Shown here piece by piece: positions 1 through 4,596 of a DNA stretch of 6,335 bases; position 1 is the first letter of the stretch, and the number at the start of each line of letters is the position of its first letter. Location: NCBI GenBank assembly GCA_934533005.1, contig CAKTBC010000099.1:1-6335 (forward strand). The letters are read 5' to 3'. The DNA is from an uncultured Oscillospiraceae bacterium (GTDB lineage: Bacteria > Bacillota > Clostridia > Oscillospirales > Oscillospiraceae). A program made the position numbers and the translations under genes. The notes beneath the pieces were generated by a model. It did not search any database, had not been told where the DNA came from, and was given only the letters and a program-made list of their open reading frames with translations.

Positions 1-615
1 GAGCCGGTCGCCTCCATCGGGCCGCAGGAGCGCGAGCTGATCGCAAGCATCAAAGCGGCAAACTGCCCGGCGGTGCTCGCTATCAACAAGCTCGATACCG
101 TGGAGCCGGAAAAGCTCCTCGCCGTCATCGCGCTCTACAGTGAGGCGTATGCCTTCCACGCCATCGTCCCCATCTCCGCCAAAACCGGCGACGGTGTGGA
201 GGAGCTTCTCAAGGAGCTCGACAAATTTGCCGTGGAGTCTCCGGCACTCTTCCCGGAGGGGGTGACGACCGATCAGCCCGAAAAGCAGGTCTGCGCCGAG
301 CTCATCCGCGAAAAGCTACTGCTCAATCTCGAACGCGAGGTGCCGCACGGCACGGCGGTGGAGATCACGCGCTTTTCCGAGCGGGACGACGGCATCATCG
401 ATCTCGAAGCGACGATCTACTGCGAAAAGGCGAGCCACAAGGGCATCATCATCGGCAAGCACGGCGCGATGCTCAAAAAGATCGGCGAGGATGCCCGGAA
501 GGACATTGAAGAATTCATGGGAACAAAGGTCTTTTTGCAGACGTGGGTGAAGGTCAAGGAAAAGTGGCGCGATTCCAATTCCCTGCTGCGCAACTTCGGC
601 TATACCGATACCTAA
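1..615 (+). CDS. era: GTPase Era, C-terminal part (5' end outside window)
   Basis: Era is an essential GTPase that binds the 3' end of 16S rRNA and helps the 30S ribosomal subunit mature; it acts in the cytoplasm, partly near the membrane. The reading frame is open from base 1 and runs 204 residues to a TAA, so roughly the first 95 residues of a usual ~300-residue Era (G1-G3 motifs) lie before the window. Visible are the G4 motif NKLD (bases 85-96), the G5 motif SAKTG (bases 175-189), the linker signature VPHGTAVEI, and a C-terminal KH domain with its GxxG loop GKHG inside HKGIIIGKHG (fragment residues about 147-155). The C-terminus VKEKWRDSNSLLRNFGY is characteristic of Era. The Met at base 109 and the Leu/Val codons near base 73 are internal, not starts. 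It is followed 63 bases later by a yqzL-like gene and recO, the order known from Bacillus and many Clostridia. Identification is secure. Confidence 0.97.
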   Translation, partial: EPVASIGPQERELIASIKAANCPAVLAINKLDTVEPEKLLAVIALYSEAYAFHAIVPISAKTGDGVEELLKELDKFAVESPALFPEGVTTDQPEKQVCAELIREKLLLNLEREVPHGTAVEITRFSERDDGIIDLEATIYCEKASHKGIIIGKHGAMLKKIGEDARKDIEEFMGTKVFLQTWVKVKEKWRDSNSLLRNFGYTDT

Positions 616-678
616 TATTTACCGCCGCGCCCGGTTTTTCCCGGTCATATCCGAAACGCGCGGGGGAAAACTTCCCGT

Positions 679-816
679 ATGGATACGAAGATTTTCTGGG
701 ATGTGTTCCGCGACACCGGCGACCCGATCTGCTGGCTGCTGACCCGCATTCCCCCGGCGGACGGAAAGAAAAAAGAACAGACGAACGACAGAGCGCCCGC
801 GCGGCCTCTGTCGTAG
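679..816 (+). CDS. yqzL: YqzL-family small protein (45 aa)
   Basis: This short ORF of 45 codons plus TAG encodes MDTKIFWDVFRDTGDPICWL followed by LTRIPP and a charged, Lys/Arg-rich tail. The N-terminal half fits the pattern of the small YqzL family (W-x-x-F-x-x-T-G-x-x-x-x-Y/W-L-L), and its position between era and recO is exactly where yqzL sits in Bacillus subtilis and relatives. The family has no established function. The ATG at 679 is the only start codon in frame after the era stop. A G-rich stretch (GGGGGAA, 662-668) lies about 10 bases upstream and can serve as ribosome binding site, although it is also part of a small hairpin. The recO start is 17 bases past the stop, so the gene is probably co-transcribed and perhaps translationally linked with recO. 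No membrane segment or signal peptide is visible. Its length is close to the usual ~47 residues. Assignment rests on motif plus synteny. Confidence 0.82.
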   Translation: MDTKIFWDVFRDTGDPICWLLTRIPPADGKKKEQTNDRAPARPLS

Positions 817-824
817 CATGAAAG

Positions 825-835
825 GTTTACATAAT
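825..835 (-). repeat. Isolated inverted copy of the 14-bp repeat core
   Basis: GTTTACATAAT on the + strand is the exact reverse complement of ATTATGTAAAC, the core of repeat copy 8 of the array upstream of mutS2 (1693-1703). It lies between the recO ribosome binding site (AAAGG, 821-825) and the recO ATG, and overlaps the first two bases of that start codon. A biological link to the array is inference; an 11-base match in this GC-rich surrounding is unlikely but not impossible by chance. Confidence 0.4.
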
Positions 836-1583
836 GTACAAAACCCTGCACGGACTGGTGCTGCGCGAGGTAAAATACAAGGAGTCGAGCAAGATCCTTA
901 CGATCCTCACGGAAGAGGAAGGAAAGATCACCGCGGAGGCGCGCGGCGCGCTGCGGAAGGGCTCCAAGTGCTCGGCGGCGTCGCAGGTGCTCACGTGGTC
1001 GGAACTGACATTTTTTGAAAACCGCGGCCGGTATACGCTGACCGAAGGGAGCGTGTTGGAAGACTTCGCATCGCTGCGTGCTGATCTCGGCGACTACGCG
1101 CTCGGCTGCTACATGGCGGAGCTCCTGGAAGCCGTATCGGACGAGGACAGCCACAGTACGGCGCTTTTGCATCTGGGGCTGAATGCGCTCTTCGCGCTCT
1201 CGCGGCAGCTCTATCCGTCCAAGCATATCAAAGCCGTTTTTGAGCTGCGGCTCATGTGTCTCGCGGGCTTTGCCCCGCAGCTCGACCGCTGCACCGACTG
1301 CGGCACGCGAACGCCCGAAAAGCCGCGCCTGAGCCTTTATGGCGGCGGCGTACACTGCACCGGATGCGCGCCCGGCGCGCCGGGAAAATCGGTGCTGCTC
1401 TGCGGCGCGTCGCTCGCGGCCATGCGCCACGTGTGCTCGGCGGGGGAGAAAAAGATCTTTTCCTTCACGCTGGACGAGCCCTCCGACGAGCGCTTTTGCG
1501 CCGCCTGCGAGGAGTACACCCTCGCGCAGCTTGACCGCGGCTTCGGTACGCTCGATTACTGGCGTTCGCTGCAAACGAAGTAG
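834..1583 (+). CDS. recO: DNA repair protein RecO
   Basis: RecO works with RecR (and RecF) to load RecA onto SSB-coated single-stranded DNA in recombinational gap repair, and can anneal complementary strands. The 249-residue product has the usual family length (about 240-260). Residues 1-80 form the N-terminal OB-fold, recognisable from GLVLREVKYKESSKILTILT and GKITAEARGALR. The middle is helical (about 84-145). A four-cysteine zinc-finger-like motif follows at C153/C156 (CTDCG) and C175/C178 (CTGCA), as in many Firmicute and Deinococcus RecO proteins. The family's C-terminal segment (CAACEEYTLAQLDRG and SLQTK) is intact. The ATG at 834 has AAAGG 8 bases upstream; an ATG at 818 is in another frame. 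It belongs to the era-yqzL-recO cluster. An inverted copy of the mutS2-upstream repeat core overlaps the start codon. Family assignment is very firm; the zinc role of the cysteines is inferred from the motif. Confidence 0.96.
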   Translation: MYKTLHGLVLREVKYKESSKILTILTEEEGKITAEARGALRKGSKCSAASQVLTWSELTFFENRGRYTLTEGSVLEDFASLRADLGDYALGCYMAELLEAVSDEDSHSTALLHLGLNALFALSRQLYPSKHIKAVFELRLMCLAGFAPQLDRCTDCGTRTPEKPRLSLYGGGVHCTGCAPGAPGKSVLLCGASLAAMRHVCSAGEKKIFSFTLDEPSDERFCAACEEYTLAQLDRGFGTLDYWRSLQTK

Positions 1584-1596
1584 ACGATAATATATT

Positions 1597-1708
1597 TATG
1601 TAAACCAAATTACGTAAATAAAATTGCGTAAACCGAAATACGTAAACTAAGTTACGTAAAAAACTTTATGTAAACAATATTGCGTAAAACAAATTATGTA
1701 AACATACA
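1597..1708. repeat. Tandem array of eight degenerate 14-bp repeats
   Basis: Eight head-to-tail units of exactly 14 bases begin at 1597, 1611, 1625, 1639, 1653, 1667, 1681 and 1695. Six positions are invariant and the shared core is TRYGTAAA, usually followed by C (TACGTAAAC, TATGTAAAC, TGCGTAAAC variants); the remaining 5 bases are A-rich and vary, usually ending in T. Only 27 of 112 bases are G or C, in sharp contrast to the GC-rich flanking genes. The array fills most of the 143-base gap between the recO stop (1583) and the mutS2 start (1727), ending just before the mutS2 ribosome binding site. Bases 1583-1596 might be a decayed ninth unit (7 of 14 matches). Each unit contains TAA, and since 14 is not a multiple of 3 the array closes all three frames, so it is not coding. 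Function unknown: candidates are a protein-binding array, a promoter-proximal AT-rich element, or a neutral minisatellite. Confidence 0.93.
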
Positions 1709-1716
1709 AAACAAAC

Positions 1717-1720
1717 GGAG
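1717..1720 (+). promoter_or_regulatory. Ribosome binding site of mutS2
   Basis: GGAG lies 6 bases before the ATG at 1727, directly after the repeat array. It supports this start over other in-frame starts. No convincing promoter was found between recO and mutS2: a -10-like TATATT at 1591-1596 has no matching -35 hexamer. Confidence 0.8.
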
Positions 1721-1726
1721 ACATAT

Positions 1727-4093
1727 ATGGACTTACTGGAAAAATCAAGAAATACTCTCGAGCTTCCGGCAGTACTGGAAATGCTTGCAGGGGAGGCGGT
1801 GTCCGAACCGGCGAAGGCCGAGGCACTCGCGCTCGTGCCTAGCGTCCACCGCGCGGAGGTTGAACAGTTGCTCGCCGAGACGAGCGCCGCGAAGGATATG
1901 ATGGTCTATAAGGGGAGCCCGTCGCTTTCAGGACTGCGCGATGTGCGCGGCTCGCTCGCCCGTGCCGACATGGGGGGCGTTCTCAATCCGCGCGAGCTTC
2001 TCGAGATCGCGGGCGTGCTGCAAAGCGCCCGCGCCGTGCGCTCCTACGGCATGAGTGCCGAGAAAGAGACGTGCATCGACCATCTCTTCAAAATGCTCCA
2101 GACAAACCGATTCCTGGAGGACAAGATCGTAAACTCTATCCCCAGCGAGGATGAGATCGCTGACAGCGCGAGCAGCGAGCTTTCCGACATCCGCCGGAAA
2201 ATGCGTGCCGCCGCGGCGCGCGTGCGCGATAGCCTGCAAAAAATCATCTCGGCACCGTCCATGGCAAAGTTTTTGCAGGATCCCATCATCACGACGCGCT
2301 CGGATCGTTACGTTGTTCCCGTCAAGGCCGAGTGCAAGGGCAGCGTCCCGGGGCTTGTGCACGATGTATCGGCCTCCGGCGCTACGCTCTTTGTGGAGCC
2401 CATGGCGGCGGTCAAGGCGAATAACGAGATCCGCGAGTTGAAAGCGAAGGAGAAGGCGGAGATTGAGCGCATTTTGGCGGAACTTTCCGCCGAGTGCGCC
2501 GCGCACCGCGAGGATATCGACGCCGATTTCTCCGCGCTTGTGCGGCTCGACGGCATTTTTGCGCGCGCGAAACTCAGCTTCAAGCTCAATGCCGGTGCGC
2601 CGGAGCTCTCCGAGCGCGGTGTCCGACTGCGCCGGGCGCGTCACCCGCTGCTCGATAAGGACAAGGCCGTTCCCATCGATGTGGAGCTCGGCGAGGATTA
2701 TGATACGCTTGTCATCACCGGCCCAAACACCGGCGGCAAGACCGTTACGCTCAAAACCATTGGCCTTCTCTGCCTGATGGCGCAATGCGGTCTGCACATC
2801 CCCGCGGCGGAGGGAAGCTGTGTCCCCATCTTTGATAAAGTCCTCGCCGACATTGGTGACGAGCAGAGCATCGAGCAGTCACTCTCCACGTTCTCGGCGC
2901 ACATGGTGAACATTGTAAACGTGCTTCAGGAATGCGGCGACGGCTCGCTCCTCCTCTTTGACGAGCTTGGCGCAGGTACTGACCCTGTCGAGGGCGCGGC
3001 GCTCGCTGTGTCGATTCTGGAGAGCGCCCGTGCACGCGGCTGCGTCATCGCCGCCACGACGCACTATGCCGAGCTCAAGGTATACGCCACGAACACGCCC
3101 GGTGTCATGAATGCCTCTTGCGAGTTTGATGTGGACACGCTGCGCCCGACGTACCGGCTGCTCCTCGGCATCCCGGGCAAATCCAACGCCTTTGCCATTT
3201 CCCGGCGGCTCGGCCTGCCGGAGGAGATCATCGAGGACGCCAAGGGGCGCGTCGGCATGACGAGCGCGAAGCTCGAAGAGACGATCGAAAAGCTTGAGCA
3301 GACCCGCCAAATCCTCGACCGCGAGCGCACCGAGTCCGCCCGGCAGCTCCGCCAGGCGGAAGAAGAGCGGAAAAAGGCCGCGCAGCTGCGCGCCGAGCTT
3401 GAAATCCGGCTCGAAAAGTCCGAGCAGAAGGCGCGGCGCGAGGCCGAGCGCATCCTCGCCGATGCCCGCACTGTGGCCGAGAGCACGTTCCGCGAGCTGG
3501 ACGCGATGCGCTCTGCCCAGAACGAGGAAAACGACCACCAGCGCATCAACGCCGCGCGCGCCGAAATGCGCCGGAAGCTCAACGAGACGCAGGACTCCCT
3601 GCGGCGCGACGAGCCCGCGCCGGAGGAAAAGAAGTCCGCGCGCGCCGTGCAGGTGGGTGATGTTGTCCAGATCCGCTCCATGGGCGTGAAGGCGACGGTG
3701 CTCGCTATCTCGGCCGACCGGACGCTTACCCTGCAGGCGGGCATCCTGCGCGTCACGGCACGCGAGGACGAGGTGCTGCTCCTGGAAAACGAAAAGCCGG
3801 CGGTGACAATCCGCGCCGAGAGCCGCGGCACAACGCTCCGGCAGAGCGCCGTATCGTCCGAGCTCGATATCCGCGGCATGGAGACCATCGAGGCCATCCC
3901 GGTCGTGGAGCGGTACATCGATTCCGCGGTGCAGTCGCGGCTCGAAACGGTGACGATCATCCACGGCAAGGGTACCGGCGCACTGCGCGCCGCCGTGCAG
4001 CAGTCGCTCCGCCGCAACAAGCAGGTAAAATCGTTCCGCCTTGGCCGTTATGGCGAGGGCGAAACCGGCGTGACCGTTGTGGAATTGAAGTAA
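1727..4093 (+). CDS. mutS2: Endonuclease MutS2 (MutS2/Smr)
   Basis: MutS2 is a MutS-related ATPase that does not do classical mismatch repair. In Helicobacter and Thermus it suppresses recombination by acting on branched DNA through its Smr nuclease domain; in B. subtilis it has been shown to bind collided ribosomes and promote their rescue. The 788 residues match the usual ~785. In order: N-terminal helical core/lever region (about 1-290), ATPase domain with Walker A GPNTGGKT (332-339), signature region SLSTFSAHM (386-393), Walker B LLLFDE (408-413) and THYAELK (445-451); a long Glu/Arg-rich coiled coil (about 510-625); a small beta domain VGDVVQIRSMGVKATVL (643-659); and the C-terminal Smr domain with LDIRG (713-717) and HGKGTG (746-751). 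All key ATPase residues are present; the Smr motif has Ile where LDLRG is commonest. It follows recO by 143 bases containing the 14-bp repeat array, so it may be in the recO operon or separately controlled. Identification is firm; which of the two roles dominates here cannot be told. Confidence 0.97.
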   Translation: MDLLEKSRNTLELPAVLEMLAGEAVSEPAKAEALALVPSVHRAEVEQLLAETSAAKDMMVYKGSPSLSGLRDVRGSLARADMGGVLNPRELLEIAGVLQSARAVRSYGMSAEKETCIDHLFKMLQTNRFLEDKIVNSIPSEDEIADSASSELSDIRRKMRAAAARVRDSLQKIISAPSMAKFLQDPIITTRSDRYVVPVKAECKGSVPGLVHDVSASGATLFVEPMAAVKANNEIRELKAKEKAEIERILAELSAECAAHREDIDADFSALVRLDGIFARAKLSFKLNAGAPELSERGVRLRRARHPLLDKDKAVPIDVELGEDYDTLVITGPNTGGKTVTLKTIGLLCLMAQCGLHIPAAEGSCVPIFDKVLADIGDEQSIEQSLSTFSAHMVNIVNVLQECGDGSLLLFDELGAGTDPVEGAALAVSILESARARGCVIAATTHYAELKVYATNTPGVMNASCEFDVDTLRPTYRLLLGIPGKSNAFAISRRLGLPEEIIEDAKGRVGMTSAKLEETIEKLEQTRQILDRERTESARQLRQAEEERKKAAQLRAELEIRLEKSEQKARREAERILADARTVAESTFRELDAMRSAQNEENDHQRINAARAEMRRKLNETQDSLRRDEPAPEEKKSARAVQVGDVVQIRSMGVKATVLAISADRTLTLQAGILRVTAREDEVLLLENEKPAVTIRAESRGTTLRQSAVSSELDIRGMETIEAIPVVERYIDSAVQSRLETVTIIHGKGTGALRAAVQQSLRRNKQVKSFRLGRYGEGETGVTVVELK

Positions 4094-4149
4094 CAGCGCG
4101 TTAAAGCGGTGATTTTTGCTGTGCATTTTTCCAAAACCGAGGAAAAAGG

Positions 4150-4178
4150 TTGACGTCCCCGGCGCGCTTTGTTAAAAT
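4150..4178 (+). promoter_or_regulatory. Sigma-A-type promoter for ptsH
   Basis: A -35 hexamer TTGACG (4150-4155) is separated by exactly 17 bases from a -10 hexamer TAAAAT (4173-4178). TG at 4170-4171 also gives an extended -10 (TGT just before TAAAAT). Each hexamer differs from the consensus by one base. Transcription would start near 4185, giving a leader of about 70 bases before the HPr start. It is the only promoter of this quality seen in the window and separates HPr expression from mutS2. No clear catabolite-response (cre) operator was seen around it. Confidence 0.85.
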
Positions 4179-4242
4179 ATAGCCGTATAAAAGCATATCC
4201 ATGTCAGGCGATCCATAGCGAAATTAACCAATTTTTGATGAT

Positions 4243-4248
4243 AGGGAG
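4243..4248 (+). promoter_or_regulatory. Ribosome binding site of ptsH
   Basis: AGGGAG lies 8 bases before the ATG at 4257, near-ideal in sequence and distance. It fixes the HPr start, which also puts the active histidine at the canonical residue 15. Confidence 0.85.
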
Positions 4249-4256
4249 CGGCGAAT

Positions 4257-4520
4257 ATGGTCAGCAAAGAAGTAGTCATCAGCAATCAGGTAGGCCTGCA
4301 CGCCAGACCTGCAACGTTCTTCATTCAGAAGGCGAACGAGTACAAGTGCAGCATCTGGGTGGAGAAGGACGAGCGCCGTGTCAACGCCAAGTCTCTTCTC
4401 GGTGTTCTTTCTCTGGGTATCGTAAAGGGTACCCCCATCACCATCATTGCGGACGGCTCGGACGAGGAAGAGGCCGTGGCAGCGCTCACCGCGTTGGTCG
4501 CCTCGGACTTCGCGGAGTGA
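4257..4520 (+). CDS. ptsH: Phosphocarrier protein HPr
   Basis: HPr is the small cytoplasmic phosphocarrier of the phosphoenolpyruvate:sugar phosphotransferase system. It accepts phosphate from Enzyme I on His15 and passes it to the sugar-specific EIIA proteins. The 87-residue product has the family's normal length. The active site GLHARPA places His15 and Arg17 correctly. The second site NAKSLLGVLSLGI contains Ser46, the target of HPr kinase/phosphorylase; seryl-phosphorylated HPr is the co-repressor for CcpA in Gram-positive bacteria. Having His15 argues against Crh, which lacks this histidine. The gene has its own promoter (4150-4178), a strong ribosome binding site and a terminator-like hairpin directly after its stop, so it is probably a highly expressed single-gene unit. 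Its position between mutS2 and uvrC is not functionally obvious. In many Clostridia uvrC is followed by hprK, which would make this a regulatory neighbourhood, but that lies outside the window and is inference. Two cysteines or other odd residues of note were not found; the family call is secure. Confidence 0.97.
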   Translation: MVSKEVVISNQVGLHARPATFFIQKANEYKCSIWVEKDERRVNAKSLLGVLSLGIVKGTPITIIADGSDEEEAVAALTALVASDFAE

Positions 4521-4523
4521 TCG

Positions 4524-4576
4524 GCAAAAGCAAACAAACGGACAAGGGCGTGTTATAGACACGCCCTTGCTTTTGC
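4524..4576 (+). terminator. Intrinsic terminator-like hairpin after ptsH
   Basis: A perfect 10-bp stem CAAGGGCGTG (4543-4552) / CACGCCCTTG (4560-4569) encloses a 7-base loop. A second, outer pair GCAAAAGC (4524-4531) / GCTTTTGC (4569-4576) pairs the A-rich upstream arm with the T-rich tail, leaving an 11-base bulge on the 5' side. The hairpin starts within a few bases of the HPr stop. The T-run after the stem is short and interrupted (TTGCTTTTGC), so termination may be incomplete, which would let some transcription reach uvrC 20 bases further on. Confidence 0.78.
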
Positions 4577-4580
4577 ATTC

Positions 4581-4586
4581 AGGGAG
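4581..4586 (+). promoter_or_regulatory. Ribosome binding site of uvrC
   Basis: AGGGAG lies 10 bases upstream of the GTG at 4597 and only 4 bases after the terminator-like hairpin. It decides the non-ATG start, since no ATG in this frame is found near the conserved N-terminus. Confidence 0.75.
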
Positions 4587-4596
4587 TTTTGAAACC

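Noticed and set aside
818..1018. Alternative ORF starting at ATG 818 before recO
   Set aside because: Wrong frame, ends early, and has no family features; recO starts at 834 with its own ribosome binding site.
645..1574. Long open frame on the - strand opposite yqzL and recO (309 codons)
   Set aside because: It is the mirror of recO in GC-rich DNA; the product is Arg/Ala-rich with no recognisable domain, and recO on the other strand is certain.
1586..1596. Promoter for mutS2 at GATAAT / TATATT after the recO stop
   Set aside because: -10-like sequences only; no acceptable -35 hexamer at 16-18 bases upstream, and the region is AT-rich enough to give such matches by chance.
1597..1708. CRISPR array between recO and mutS2
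   Set aside because: Units are 14 bp with a core of about 9 bp and only 5 variable bases; CRISPR repeats and spacers are each more than 20 bp, and no cas gene is present.
2879..4126. Long open frame on the - strand opposite mutS2 (415 codons)
   Set aside because: Low-complexity Arg/Leu/His-rich translation without family features, fully covered by mutS2.
4093..4130. Terminator after mutS2 (ACAGC ... GCTGT followed by T-run)
   Set aside because: Only a 5-bp stem across a 20-base loop; too weak to call although a T-run (GCATTTTT) follows.
4189..4250. Riboswitch or cre operator in the ptsH leader
   Set aside because: The leader is about 70 bases, holds only a short ATCCAT direct repeat and a weak AT stem, and matches no known riboswitch or cre consensus that I can see.
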